Source of the DNA: Aphis gossypii
Lineage: Eukaryota; Arthropoda; Insecta; Hemiptera; Aphididae
NCBI RefSeq assembly: GCF_020184175.1
Contig: NC_065533.1
Location: forward strand, 6,098,695-6,162,694
Direction: 5' to 3'
Length of the DNA: 64,000 nt
Position numbers and translations under genes: made by a program. Positions 37,401-49,970 of this stretch are shown here, piece by piece. The notes below the pieces were generated by a model. The model saw nothing but the letters and a program-made list of their open reading frames with translations, was not told the DNA's origin and ran no database searches. How positions within the stretch are numbered: position 1 is the stretch's first letter; every line of letters begins with the position of its first letter.

Positions 37401-40400
37401 TAAAATAATATGATAGGTACAGTAGGTAGTAATTGTACTATTCAATACAGCATATAAAACAAAATAATTGCTACCACCTAGAATATTATGAATATGCTAA
37501 ACCTAATAAAATTGTTAAGTTAAACTAGTAACTACAAATCTTAAAAAATGTTTATCAAGTTAAAATCAAGAAAAATTTTACTTAGAATTCCAAATGGATC
37601 AAAAGTACCTATACAATTATTTACTCTGCAATACTTTGAATGAAAGTATACTTACTAATAAACGAATCATTTCGACACGAGCGTATTATTCAATTTTTAT
37701 TAGTTTATACCTATGAAATTCCAACAATTAGATTTTTTGTTTTAATATCATTTAGTCCACACTAGGACGAATATTGTTGTTAAATATGTTAGTACAGAAT
37801 GTTTTTTTTAGATAGTATCTGTACGTGTTTCTTAAAAACATTTATCAGAAAAATAAAAATGATAAGAAGTTAGGTTTTTAATAACATTTTATTTTACGTT
37901 AAACATATAAAAAATACTATGTAAAAATATGTTTAAATATCAGGTGAAATTTTTTTTTATTTATACTGTGGTATTATAAAGTGAATTTGTTTAATGATTA
38001 TGAATATTTCAAGACACTCGGAATCAGTTATCTACGACTTCTGGAAAAAAACTCACGTAAAAAATACTCGTTATAATAATACCTCAATAGCGCAACATAT
38101 CTGTAGAATATTATTATACTATTGTTTGCTATAGGTACATTTTATAGTTTTAATAATCTTCAATATTATTTTTACGCGTCAATGCAGTCGATGATTCTGG
38201 CTATCGTTTTATATTATTATATATTTTTTTATATAAAATATTTAGAGATAACAATTCTATGTCTACAACTAATACGAGCACGTGATAACATAACAGTATT
38301 CAATATCATCGTCATTATTCTTTTGATAATAAACTAGTAATTACTAATATTGAAAGTCGCCGCATCGTCTATCCACATAGGTAACCTTCTACTAGTTTAA
38401 GTAACACAGCAACAAACCGTTTCAACGTTGTTGTAGTCGTTGTACCTATATAATATTTTCTTTAGGCCCGAGTGGAACTATATCATTACGCGACATTCTA
38501 TACACCATAAGGTCCAAGATTCCACATAAATATTTAAGGGTTAAATAGGTTAGACATGTGTAGATGACTCGAGACTGTGTATATAAGTTCCACGATCGAT
38601 TAATATTACCAATTGTCGATTTTGATTACAATTTACAAATAATTAAACGAAAAATCTGTTCACATTTATTAAACGAACAAATTAAATAAAAAATAATAAT
38701 TATCATTAAATTGTCTTATAAATTATTAATATAAAAGGTTTTATTCAGTAAAAATACATATTTTGTACAAGTTATTTGGTATAATAGGCAGTAAATATAT
38801 TTATTCATATGTTGAAACCGGTTTAAAATTGTTAACTGATAGTAAAAAAACTGAACATGAGCGATTACCCACAACTCACTGAATATTATTCGATCGTCGA
38901 TCGATTAAAAACGAATTGCTAAATCTATACCAGACGTAACTGATCGTTTAATGAATATAGTGGTCAGTGATATATTAAGATATATGGGGATATATTTACT
39001 AGGTATTTACTACTAATATCTACTGACTAAACTACTAAAGACTTAATTTTAAATTAAGTTATTTATATTAGGTATAGGAAATTATGATAAAATATAATAC
39101 TATAATTATTTGTATTTTTAAATTCTTTACAGATAATACTAAAGATATTATCTGATTTTTATCAAGAGATATTTTTAAAACCAATGACCAAACCACTCAC
39201 GAAAATATACTCGATATTTTATCTCGTTATTTATAATTAGCTTCTTTTATACGTAATAACTAATATACGATGTAAGTACGCAAATACCTACATTATTCTT
39301 ATAATAATATATTAAATAATTAGAAATATTATATGTATTTATTAGTATGTTAATATAGCTGTATAACCCAATTTTCTCCAAGATAAAATGAACTAATATA
39401 CAAAACAGACTACATCGGTGTATCTTGATTTTAGTATAGGTACCTCAATTTACGAGTGTACTACCTGTGTACCTACGCTTTGCGAACTAATTTTCTATAG
39501 GTTGTGCAATCCACTTATAGCGGATTTGTAGCACCATTAGGTATATTTTTTAATGTGGTTCAAATAACTCTCTAGACATTTATGGTATCTTTAAAAACAA
39601 TCTCAGTATATTTTGTTAAAATTATTCAAGTAGTTTTTAAGCCCATAATGTAAAAATATTAATATACTTTTTTTCTGTATATGTGACAAATATGAAATTA
39701 TAGGTATTATCAAATACAGTATGAAGAGTCTGGATCAAGGAATTTCTTACATTTTGTGTAGGTAAAAATATTGTTTTACCACGCCTATGAGCATTCCTAT
39801 ATTTATTGTCAAAGAATTATCTAAATTAGATAAAAAAAAACGCATGTGAATCGAACTTGTAGTTTATCACAAGCATAAAAAAAACTTTGTTTTATATAGA
39901 GAATCATTGAAATGTATTCTTCCTAAGTCCTAACCTATAATATTTTATCGTTTATCTTTTACAACACAATTCACAAAATTGATTTCGAGACTTCGAGTTA
40001 TTGAAATTCGGAATTATCATTTAATAATCTGTATCATCTATAATCGGTAACTGTTCTTCAATTTCATGGAATTTATGGGTCTTGTAAAATCATGAGCGAT
40101 TGTGTTAACATAAGTACTATTCGTATTTAGTGTTTCAAGTTACCACTTCTAGGGACATCACGAGTGGTTGTGGTATAAATCCATAAACATATAGGTACAA
40201 TATTGTACATAAATAATATTCTATAGATTATCTTCTGATATATTAATAAAATATAATAGTTAGGTATTATTTATTACAAGTAGAATAATCATATAGTTGT
40301 AGGAAATAAAATAAATATGGTTTAAATCGCGTTGTATATAATACTCAATTCCCTTACCCAATTTTAGCACGACATGCTCCATATATATATCATATATGTA

Positions 40401-40403
40401 TAT

Positions 40404-40435
<32 letters not shown>

Positions 40436-40889
40436 GAAGAAATTATAGGCATTATATGTACTGCAGTTACGCAGTATCATGACCAGAATTGACAGGCAGG
40501 GAAGGGTTATATTATGATATTTATTTGTTATTCTTAAAATTAACATAAATAAAATTAATCATTTGATAAGAATACTCAACTCAAAAGAGACCCACTACTT
40601 CATCCATCCCCAAAACTATAATATATAATATCATGTTCGACTACTGTAGATATTGATACAGCAAACGATTTTTATCTTGTATTTATAAAAGTCGAAAGCT
40701 GTGTATTATGGACATAAGATAAGTCGCTAAATACTACAATGTCTACATATGCATACGTATTTAATACATATTTTTATACACATAGTATACTCTTTATATT
40801 AAAACGAAACCTGCCTAACCTTACAATTATAATGTTAGAAGTTATGTTATTAGTTGCCTTCCGAATATAGAAACTGCACCGTGTATGCA
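34401..40889. other. long AT-rich intergenic region
   Basis: About 6.5 kb of AT-rich DNA. It holds a GC-richer patch at about 35855-35930, a weak similarity to the copy A/B/C repeat family near 37150-37340, and the GT microsatellite at 40405-40434. No supported gene was found on either strand. Confidence 0.55.
40405..40434. repeat. GT dinucleotide microsatellite
   Basis: About 15 uninterrupted GT units preceded by a TA-rich tract. This is the longest pure dinucleotide run noted in the window. Confidence 0.9.
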
Positions 40890-41192
40890 TATTTGGTTAC
40901 GACCTTGCACAAGAGGGAGGGGATGCTTGATATGCGCAACACGTGGAACCTCGAGGGAGGAGCTTCCATTTCTCGGGGGCAATAGGCATAGAACACGTTC
41001 TAAAGAGGAGGGAATTAAGTGCTAAGTCCCCGCGATATTCGACTATAATACGATCTACGCTTTTCCGACGACTGTAGTACTCAAATAATGTCATACTAAA
41101 TGCACGTCGCTTGCAACACGCGATGTGCACTTACTTGATATTCTACAGACGTTTGCATATGTATATATATAGTTAGGATGTGAATCGCTTAC

Positions 41193-41319
41193 CTGCAGAC
41201 CTGCGGTGACGCCGAGTGGATTCAGCCAAAAACTGCTGCGAACCAGTGTAGACCGTTGCGATGATCGATATCCGGCTCTGCGTCGAAGCTCTGCACGAAC
41301 CGTCGAACGTTACGGCACT
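41193..41319 (-). other. candidate exon with strong donor in CpG islet
   Basis: On the - strand the segment ends GTCTGCAG followed by GTAAGC, a near-ideal splice donor. A possible acceptor, GATTTTGCGTAACAG, precedes it. The frame is then open for 42 codons plus one base (starting SAVTFDGSCRASTQSRISII). Alternatively it is a non-coding first exon, with TATAAATC about 65 bp upstream acting as the promoter. I favour a first exon because of the CpG setting. A second donor-like GTAAGTG lies 60 bp downstream. Confidence 0.35.
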
Positions 41320-42389
41320 CTGTTACGCAAAATCAAAAGCGAAAATCCGGAAAAAATCGTTTTTGGGCGCGCACTCGCGGCGATTTATACTGCAACGTAC
41401 GATACTAAAATACTAAGTACGATAACGACACTATACCGCGGTTACCGTTTGGATACCGCGACCGCGATAAACCGCGGACGACGCGCAAAATCCCGCGCAA
41501 TCGACTCGGACGCGCCGGGACCGACTTTGTAGTCAGTACGATACACGCGTCAAGGTAAACGGCGACCGCCGAAAAACCGTATAATATGATAACAATAATA
41601 TTATTATCAATATTAACGGACCGACGAGGTTACGATAACCTAACGCGGCGTGTAACGACGGCGGCTGACGAATTATATTTATTATTATATAATAACAATA
41701 TGAGCTGGTCGTGATGGCTGCAGCGCGCTGCCGCTGCTCCTATATTACTAGAACTGCACACGACATAATATACCGTCGGCGGCGGCGGCGACGTCGCGCG
41801 TTTTCCTTCTCTCTTTTCAACGCGTCCGCAACACGCTGTTATATTACAATAATAATAATAAAATATATACACACACGCTAAACTAATACAACACGTATGG
41901 CGCGCTCGTATATTAAATATATATAATTTTTTTCACAATACAGTCGCACTATACGTGCGAGTTTTACGCGTTTGTCCGTGCGCGTGTGTCGGCGATTTTT
42001 TTTTTCACAATATTATAAACATTCCGGTTCTCGAAACGCGTGGCGACGGCAACCTCTCCGCCGCGCGTATAATTGTACGCGACATAGACTATATTTGTAT
42101 AATACGTTTCGCAGTTTAAATGCGCTTATTATACTAGTTTGCGCGCGTTTAATATCGATAAACGGCAATGACAAGACCGACGTACAGGTACCTGCAGCGG
42201 TTATACGCTCGCGCGCCCGTCATGGTCGCCTTTCACCCGCCCATCGCCGCCGGGGCCAACACTCGCGATATTATATACCCGCGGCGTACTGCCGGGTCGG
42301 GCGCGCACCGTGACCGGTGCCGTACGCCCACGCGAGCCGCTGAATATCTACGCACTAGTGTGTGTATACTGCAGAGCAGACGACGTACG

Positions 42390-42457
42390 ATGAGATGGAT
42401 GAAATATATTATATTATTTTTTTTATCGATCGTAGACGACACACTATTGGTAGATAT
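42390..42457 (+). CDS. candidate signal-peptide first exon (partial)
   Basis: The ATG at 42390 lies at the edge of the CpG islet and opens MRWMKYIILFFLSIV, followed by DDTLLVD. This is a charged start plus hydrophobic core typical of a signal peptide. The frame meets GTGAGTG at 42458, a good splice donor, in phase 2. The sequence past it is AT-rich and intron-like. The nearest pyrimidine-rich acceptor (TTGTTTTTAG, about 42953) would keep a frame open for about 30 codons (starting HQFYCVDLKSRKNYVK after a split Met) before TAA. Another acceptor is at 44160. Which is used, if any, cannot be decided from sequence. Confidence 0.3.
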
Positions 42458-43146
42458 GTGAGTGAAAAAAAAAATATTGCCGAAAATTATAGCATAAAGT
42501 ATAAATAATATATATTAAAATAAGGGCGAGCGGAACACGTGGGCTTCGTTTTAGTGGAGGGGAAATTCAAAATGTTTTTAAACCCATACGCGATTTAACA
42601 ACCATTATGAAATAGATTTTTTGCAAGCAACCCAAACGGCGAGCTCGCTTTAAATATTGATCTTGTGCTATTATTTCTACAAAAGAAAAAAGGATGTACG
42701 GTTACTCATTAAAAAAATGTACCTATTCCTATTATATATATTTCGGCATAAACATTGGTCTAAAGACACTTTTTTGTTTAAAATTCTTAAAACTAAAATG
42801 TCGTTAATTCACGTTTATGGTGCTCGCCACTCAGTAGTCTAGTATTCTTATAATAAGGTTCAGTAGCCACGTGTCATATCACATCCGATTTAACTGTATC
42901 TTCATAAATTATACTTGTACCTATAGCTTAATAGCTACCAATATTGTTTTTAGGCATCAATTTTATTGTGTAGACTTAAAATCTAGAAAAAATTACGTCA
43001 AGTTATTTTTACAAAATTTAAATCTGATTATTCTCACATCTAAGTAATTATCTCTTGTCAAATTTCCAGGTCTAAATTGGTTTAAATTATTATGAGTAAA
43101 ATATTAATTTATTATATGGAATACAGCAACATGTGCGTATACTTAC

Positions 43147-43200
43147 TGTGGAATTTCGATCAGTATTTGTTACATTTTTCATGTCCTTGCGGCTTGCATT
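43147..43200 (-). CDS. candidate 54-nt internal coding exon
   Basis: On the - strand a pyrimidine-rich acceptor (GTTTATTTACAG) and a strong donor (GTAAGTATAC) bracket exactly 54 nt. One frame is fully open, giving NASRKDMKNVTNTDRNST in phase 0 at both ends; both other frames contain stops. The 18 residues hold three N-glycosylation sequons (NAS, NVT, NST), which would fit a secreted or extracellular protein. No homologue is recognised. The partner exons are uncertain; 46463-46498 and 47149-47232 on the same strand are candidates upstream. Confidence 0.4.
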
Positions 43201-44380
43201 CTGTAAATAAACAACATATTATGAAAATATGATGACAGAACGCAACCATACTCATCAAAGCTATTGCTTATACAATACTCTTAAGAATAGTTGCACTTTT
43301 TAAAATAAGAATGACCAAATTGAATAACAAGTCAGTGAATCGATTTGTCAGTTCTCACTGATTTATACGCGTATAGTTACTAGAAAAATAACAAAGCTCT
43401 TTCTAATCATTGACTATCACCACAATCTACGAAACTATTGTCATTATATTATAATATATCTATAGGTACCATCAAATACAAAAGATTTACTTTGAATATA
43501 CATGACAATAAGGTTTGTATGCAAATAATATAAAGGTTTCAGTTAACATAAATACATAAAATTATATAAACTACTTTTACTAAATCTGTACTTACTACCC
43601 TAGATACTTAACAGTAATAACAGCTGGCTGTATAGGCTTTATATCAAATAATAAAAGAAAGGCAAAAAAATTCCAAGCCTCATTATATTTTATTAAAAAA
43701 CTTAATTATAACATAATGCCAATATAATATATTATTTCATGAATGTATAAATGCTAAGCAATATTTTAGAGTACCTATATGGCTGTACATATTACATTTG
43801 CTTTTTATATGAGCTATTTATATATTTGATTTAATCTACGTAAAACGGATATGCTATAGATTGTATATTGCACTTTTTACTTTTCGACTTATTATTTTAT
43901 TTTTTATCTGAAATTACAAAAAAAATCTCTTAATTTTGAATTTTGAATTAAACTAATTATATTATCAAAGCAATTCGTATAAATGAAATTCAAATAATAA
44001 ACTGTCCAATAGTGGATTTTTATTTTTTATAAATTTCTTAAGATACATTTAGTATTTTTATTTTAAGATTTACGAGAATTTTCATTGGGATTATAATTTA
44101 TATAGTACTTTTTTAAAATGTTTGCTGCAACAACCAATGAATATTGTTTACATTTTACAGCTATGGCTTTACGAAACGATTCACAATAATTTTAATATTC
44201 TATTACTTCTATTATATATAATGCAATATGAATAAAAATTTTAAATCGACATTTATGATTATTAGCCGCAGAAGGTAAGAATATTTTATGACATTATTTA
44301 GATGTACCTACTTCGTGTATTATAGGTATAACATAATGTATTGTATTCGATCATATACGGTGTTTTAGACTTTTACACGA
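43201..44380. other. AT-rich, intron-like or intergenic DNA
   Basis: AT-rich. Possible further splice-bounded segments are a 32-nt - strand stretch (43596-43627) followed by GTAAGTAC, and a + strand stretch (44161-44274) between TTTACAG and GTAAGA whose frames all stop. Neither is called as an exon. Confidence 0.4.
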
Positions 44381-45570
44381 GTGCCCAAATTTTCGTTTAC
44401 AAACCAACATTTTCGACTGGCCGCACGCTTGGAATGATTAATCGTTCGGTTTTGCTGTATACCGCCTTGTACCTACTTACGTGATGCTGCACGTAAACAC
44501 GATATGATCGTGCGGTGGTGTTTTCGATTTCTTTTGAAAATATCATCGTATATAATAAAATACAATATACCTATACACACGTATAATATAATATGGACTC
44601 CCCGAGCGGTCCCTGCTAGGCATTCAGCAGAAGCGTCATTATATTATTACATTTAATATATATATAATATTGTCGAGTCGGGTGTTTTATTCATACGGCC
44701 CTTACCGTCGTCTTATATATACCCGAGAATTCGGTCACAGTTCTGCATATTATTCGGGTTCTCGTGTAATCGTATAATACACATTATAATATTATACACA
44801 ATAACAGTATAGTTTATAATACGCTCATGACGGTACATCTCACCGATACGCATATCATAATATTATACAGTTTTTTCGTCGTCTTCGTCGTCGTGAGGCG
44901 TGAGACCCGGATAAAACTTTGGGAAGCTCGAGTGCGACTATGTGTACATTATAAATTATAATATTAATATTATAGTCGTCTTGCCTTTTAGAGAAAATCG
45001 CACGCAGCTGCCACTGAACAACTATATACGTGTAGTGTAACTTTTCGCGTTAAGACTATACATAGTAGTGACGACACGAGTGCGCTTCCGTCGCACTGTC
45101 CCAAACAAACGAATTCCTAAATAATAATATTCAAATGGCAATATGTACATTCAAAACCCATCAACGTCGTCGTCAATTGTCACAATATAATATAATATGT
45201 ATATATATATATATTATATATCGTGAATATTATAATAGTGAATATAATAATAAATTATAACGATGAAAAGGGGGACGTTCTGCGCACAGCATCGTTCGAC
45301 GACGACAACAAAAACACTCTCGATAAAAACGAAATGTCATCGTCGTCTCGTATATAATATAATAATAAACGTATATGCACCAATATTGTTATGATTATAT
45401 ACGTTTTGATTTCCCGAATAATTGCGATTTGTATAGATACAAGAGGTGGAAAAGAACGAGGAGGCGGCTGCGGTTATTTATATATCAATTATCGTCGTCG
45501 CCACTGTGCGTGAGGGGCGTACTAGGGCGGTAACTGTATGATATGTGTATCGCTATTGTCACACCGTAGC
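44381..45570. other. CpG-rich islet with GTC and TA simple repeats
   Basis: GC/CpG-rich stretches alternate with TA runs, with GTC units near 44877-44895. Composition suggests regulatory DNA. No ORF carries convincing signals. Confidence 0.35.
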
Positions 45571-45610
45571 GGTGGTGCTCAGGAGTTGTAGGGCCACAAT
45601 ATAAAAATAC

Positions 45611-45750
45611 ATATGCATCGTAGGTATATGATAATATTATTTTATTGATAAACAGATCAAGTGTCTCATTGGATATGACTATATGACTTTTGCAAAAGTC
45701 CCGTATCGCCTTATTAGTATCTAAGTGGCATATTTTAAACGCAGATGTTT
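45611..45750 (-). other. exon-like open segment, cysteine-containing
   Basis: A - strand frame with no ATG is open from about 45825 to 45485. Its first part is pyrimidine-rich (hydrophobic translation) and looks like the end of an intron. An acceptor-like AACAATTGTGAG then precedes TSAFKICHLDTNKAIRDFC and SHIVISNETLDLFINK, with a possible donor GTATTT at 45610. The translation is protein-like, with two cysteines and one NET sequon. The acceptor phase does not match the phase-0 neighbours at 46463 and 43147 in the simplest join, so membership in one gene is unproven. Confidence 0.22.
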
Positions 45751-46462
45751 CTCTCACAATTGTTAAAAATGTTATTGGTAAGAAAATGCAATTGAATAGA
45801 ATAAGTTTCAAAAATATTTTTATACACTAGTTTTTTTTAAATTTTAAAAGTACTTAGTCATTATTTTGATCGTATGTTTTAAAACAGTTTATTATACACA
45901 CTATTCACTACACACTATGTATTAATATATACATATATGTCGTTCTCTCCCAAGTCTCACTTCGCCATTGTTAGAAATCGAATTTGACAAAGGTACTAAC
46001 ATCGTCGCGTCGCAGCAATAAAATCATCTCGATTACACTAGAAAAAGTTACATCGATACAACGTGTACTAAAATGACCAAAATATACAGCAAAAAAACTT
46101 TTCTGTTTTTTTAAAATATGTAATTGCTGAACAATCGATGAATTTTCAAATTATTAAAGTTTTTGTTATCTATAGATATTTACGTTGAAAGTGAAACTAC
46201 TATGAAGGAATAAATAGTAAATACATAGTGTTTTGTCATTACATTTGTATTCAATTTTTCTTATTCTCGTATAATAAAAAACAATATTTATAGAAATTCG
46301 GTAGTATTTAACTTGTAATTTTTTAATAAAATATTTATGCAAAATAAGAGTTGTTATAGTAATAATAATTTTTATTTTTGAGATTTTGCTAATCACTTCA
46401 ACAATCATTATAAATACCAACGTTAGCTATTTCATTGATTAAAAAACTTAATTCTTACTTAC

Positions 46463-46498
46463 TAGAAAATTTTCCCTTTTTAAGTAATCTATAAGTCT
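46463..46498 (-). CDS. candidate 36-nt internal coding exon
   Basis: On the - strand AAACGAACAG precedes and GTAAGTAAG follows a 36-nt segment reading RLIDYLKRENFL in phase 0 at both ends, a short amphipathic helix pattern. A second frame is open too. The donor is strong and the acceptor mediocre. It lies between the signal-peptide-like exon at 47149-47232 and the 54-nt exon at 43147-43200, all phase 0 and on the same strand. Very short exons are known in some aphid secreted-effector genes, which is why this is listed. Confidence 0.28.
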
Positions 46499-47148
46499 CT
46501 GTTCGTTTAATTATAATTTAAATGCATCTTATAACCTTAACACTTTAATTTATTTTAATTTTCATTACCTAATTGTTTTTTTTTATTATTATTATTATTA
46601 CAAACTCGTTTATGTAAATATAGCCAATAGATATACAATGCATTTTTAATGCATTATTTAACGATGAATTATGTTTACATATTTTAGTGTGTTGGTTGTG
46701 AGTAAGCTGAAAAAAAACATATTTAGTTTGCTTATAACTATTAACCATACCGAATCATGTTTATTGCAATATAAAAGCTCATATATAAATATTTGTAAGG
46801 ATCAAATTGCTTATCGCTATAATATGATTGATTACATTATAGTTGTCAACAATATAAAATATTTAAGGTATTCCGTTTTCAACCTTCAATTCGCAGTAAA
46901 TGGTACCTACAATAATATGATGAGTGTTATAAAACGATACGTATAATACATAGTACCTATTTGATATACATAAATAATGAAATGTCATCATTGTGAAACG
47001 AATACATTACTCACTTCTCTCAGAATCTAAAATGTGGTTTATATTTAAAAATTAAAAAAAAAATAGTTGTTTGGGCTAGTAGGAACGTTATAAAAAAATG
47101 AAATTTACATAAAATATTAGGTCGTCCAAAATAATATGAAATACCTAC

Positions 47149-47232
47149 GTGTTTTCTATTTGATCGAAATTCGGATTTTCGTTCCGCTACAATTATAGGT
47201 ACTGACAACAACAAACCCAACCATAAAGCCAA
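47149..47232 (-). CDS. candidate signal-peptide first exon of a secreted protein (partial)
   Basis: A - strand ATG at 47232 opens 28 codons that end at AAACAC followed by GTAGGT, a strong donor (phase 0). The translation MALWLGLLLSVPIIVA is a textbook signal peptide, with likely cleavage around VA-ER. A basic stretch, RKSEFRSNRKH, follows. A TATAATTTAAAA-like element lies about 40 bp upstream. An overlapping ATG 13 bp upstream opens a different 26-codon frame that is also hydrophobic, so the start is not certain. A 12-nt segment between ATTTTAG and GTGAGT (47016-47027) could be the next microexon. No family is recognised. Confidence 0.33.
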
Positions 47233-48179
47233 AAGTCATTAAATTTTACTCAATTTTTAAATTATATTCACTTGATGACTGTGAAGTCGTTATACATGCA
47301 GTGTAATATACAACCTATACACAGATCAAGTACTATTTTACACTTATATATTATAATTATTAGTTATACAGCATTAAAACAAGAACCCACAAGTCACGAA
47401 AACATATCAACAGTATTGAAAGCTCTGGTTTATTATAATAGTATATTTAAAAAAACTCTTTCTCTTTCAATTATTAGTCCATATGGAATCTACACGGCAA
47501 GCAACGACGGCCAAAATTTAAAAGGCCTGAAACTTTCTGGGTAAAAGTAATCACTTCAATCATACTGAACAGTGAACATATATTATAAAAAAAAAATAGT
47601 TTAATTTTAATTATTTCATTGTTTTCGGAGAATTGTTTGAGAGTATCGTATAATCTGTAAGTAGCACAATATTTCATTTATTTTTCATGCTATAAACAGT
47701 ATAACCCCCGAATTTTGAGCACAGCTGATAATTATAAAAAATCTTTTAATCGATGATACGAGGGTCACCATCCATATTCTAAAATATAATAATACATGAC
47801 GCGAACAATAACCTTCACGATGTTGATACCTTAACTAAAGAATTTCTACATTTCATTATAACAGTTAATTGCAACTAACAACAAAAAAATTGGCAATTTC
47901 TGTCTTGTGCTTAATAAAATATTTTAAAAATATTGCACTTAATACACGTGCTCTCTGTCTACAGAACATTTTTTTTAAATACTGTATACAAAATTCGAAA
48001 CTCAACAAACGTCAATATCAATCCCAACTATCGTCGTGTGAATTTGACAGAGCGCGAAATTAGCGGCACAAATAACAAATCTTTTGGAGAGTGGGGGGGT
48101 TAATGTTGATTTTGAATATTATAAAAGCGCAAGCTGCTTATTTTTTAATGTCGGTTTCTAAAATATACACTCGTATTGG

Positions 48180-49970
48180 TAGAAATTTGGAACTCCGTGT
48201 CGAACAATGAGCCGTTGCAAAGTACGTCGGGGGAAGACGTCGCGGGAGATTGACAAGAAGAAAAAAAAACGGAAAGAAATCCCAACAAGTGTGAACGTAT
48301 TGAACGACCTATAATACAATATATCGTTGCTGCAGCCGAAGGTATATGCTGCGTGCCGATGACTGACGTGCCCTTTTTAGACGCTTCTACCAGGACGATG
48401 ACAGACGCGCGCACAAAGGCTCGTAGTCGTATAAGAGCACAATATTTGTATCTTCCGCGGACATGATTACACTATACCGTAAACTATTTGTATATAATAT
48501 GTACACCTCGTTCGCATATAACATTATAATACGATATCTGCGCGTGCGCGAGTGTACGAGACTATACACTGCGCGTACAATGACAACTGCAGCCTCAGAC
48601 ACATGCAGCGTAGTACCTACATCCACCTAGTCGACTCACCGTCGAATGCCATATTGCCCACATATTGTAATGCAATAATAATAATAATAATATGTCGAAT
48701 CGTCTCTCTTTCTGTATTTTTTCTCCTCTTTTTGTGCGATCGTATTTTTATTCTACACGTCTGTCGTCCCTGCAGCCCTCGCGTATATTATCTATATACA
48801 TTATTATGTGTGTACATTTCACATATCAATTCGTCCGAGTTGATGTGTGTGTGTGTGTGCGAGAGTGCGGGCGGGGTGCTCCCTTCGTCTCTTTTCAGCT
48901 TTTTTTTTCCATTCTGTACGCTCCTCTCGTTTTATTCCGCTTTCACACATCGACGACGAGCCCTCGCACGCACGCACGCACGTCGGTACACGACTGTCAC
49001 CAGTGTGTACATATCAATTGTACACGCACACGTACCTCCCGTACATATACACCTCACGTACAATAATAATATAACATAATGCCCCCGTCGCGGGCTCATA
49101 TATTGTTCGCGTCGTGTTCGGCTGTTTGTTGACCATTATTATGTGTTTCGCGTATTACCCGTATTCGTATGTATCATGTATGCATAGGTGGCGTATACCG
49201 CATATTTATACGCGTCGCACCCCCCCCCCCCAACACACACACAAGACCATCACTGTATAGGTATATTTTCGTTTTTGTGTAATACGTAGGTACAATGCGC
49301 GCCGCGCGGGTGAAAAGCAAGAGAGGAATTTCACGTAAACATCAGCCAGCGCGAGAAGAAAGAGAAACGGGCTATTTTATTTCACGTCCCCCGCGCATCG
49401 AAATCTCGTTAAAACCCACCCTCGTCTTATACTACGTTATTGCTGTCAAATTATTAACGCATTTTTCTGGGGCGGGTAACACCGGTAGGCACACACACAC
49501 ATACCTGTGCGGTGGGCGCGGGCTACCTATATATTATATTATGATTATTATTGTATATTATATATATATTGTACGGTGTGTATACCGCTATTACCCGTAT
49601 ATACCACGACCGATTGTCGACAGCCGTTCGCTGCTGCAGGAAACGTCTCGCTCGCCGGCCTCACAATATATTATTGTGTGTATGATGTACGAATTGTGTG
49701 TATTTACCTACCTGTCAGAGGGCGTACATCATTGTGTCGTGCGTATACGAGCTGTTGTCGGCGGCGTGACCGACGTCGAAGCGACGACAATAATTTGCAA
49801 TTAATTGAAAAAAAAACCGTGCAGCCGGTGTATGAGTTATCGCCGGGGCTTGGATTTTTGGATACAATGTCACGAGTTTCTGTTGACTGGCGTTTGACGA
49901 ACGTCAAAGTGGAAATTGTATTTTATTTGCCATTTTCTTGTATTATTAAGATATTTTTCAAGCTCTAGAC
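48180..49970. promoter_or_regulatory. CpG-rich islet with TG, CACG and C/AC repeats
   Basis: GC-rich block with an AAT run (about 48675), a TG tract (48846-48860), CACG units (48965-48981) and a C run flowing into CA (49220-49242). Long frames (up to 175 codons) reflect low stop density. One, starting at ATG 49295 with MRAARVKSKRGISRKHQPAR, has a protein-like first 60 residues and then degenerates into Tyr/Ile/Val runs; a first exon there is possible. I treat the block mainly as regulatory. Confidence 0.35.
48207..48314 (+). CDS. possible small basic protein, 35 aa
   Basis: An ATG in good context (AACAATGA) opens MSRCKVRRGKTSREIDKKKK, continuing KRKEIPTSVNVLNDL and then TAA. The lysine/arginine runs would act as a nuclear-localisation type motif. 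It sits at the left edge of a CpG-rich islet. There is no poly(A) signal close by, and the opposite strand is also open. It may be a chance frame or a small upstream ORF. Confidence 0.2.
   Translation: MSRCKVRRGKTSREIDKKKKKRKEIPTSVNVLNDL

Larger units (their letters stand above)
40890..42460. promoter_or_regulatory. largest CpG-rich islet, probable bidirectional promoter region
   Basis: A 1.5 kb GC/CpG-rich block with CGG units (about 41774-41790). It lies between a - strand exon-like segment with a strong donor (41193-41319) and a + strand signal-peptide-like first exon with a donor (42390-42457). On the - strand TATAAATC (about 41383-41390) lies upstream of the - exon. The composition and the divergent arrangement suggest a shared promoter. 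Confidence 0.4.

Noticed and set aside
39840..39865. GTTCGATTC-like tRNA T-arm on the - strand
   Set aside because: The bases around the loop cannot form the T stem, and no acceptor, D or anticodon arms are found nearby.
43596..43627. 32-nt - strand segment before GTAAGTAC (PAVITVKYLG)
   Set aside because: Its exit phase would create a stop when joined to the next candidate exon at 43147-43200.
45485..45811. - strand frame read as a signal peptide (KLILFNCIFLPITFLTIV...)
   Set aside because: The first codon is TTG, with an in-frame TAG five codons before it and no ATG anywhere in the frame. The hydrophobic part is more likely an intron pyrimidine tract. Only the downstream segment is kept, as a weak exon candidate.
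46671..46946. 91-codon + frame with ATG
   Set aside because: AT-rich throughout, no domain and no supporting signals. This length is within chance expectation.
48552..49079. 175-codon + frame in CpG islet
   Set aside because: It spans TG, CACG and AAT simple repeats. Low stop density in CpG-rich DNA explains its length. A different overlapping frame is also open.
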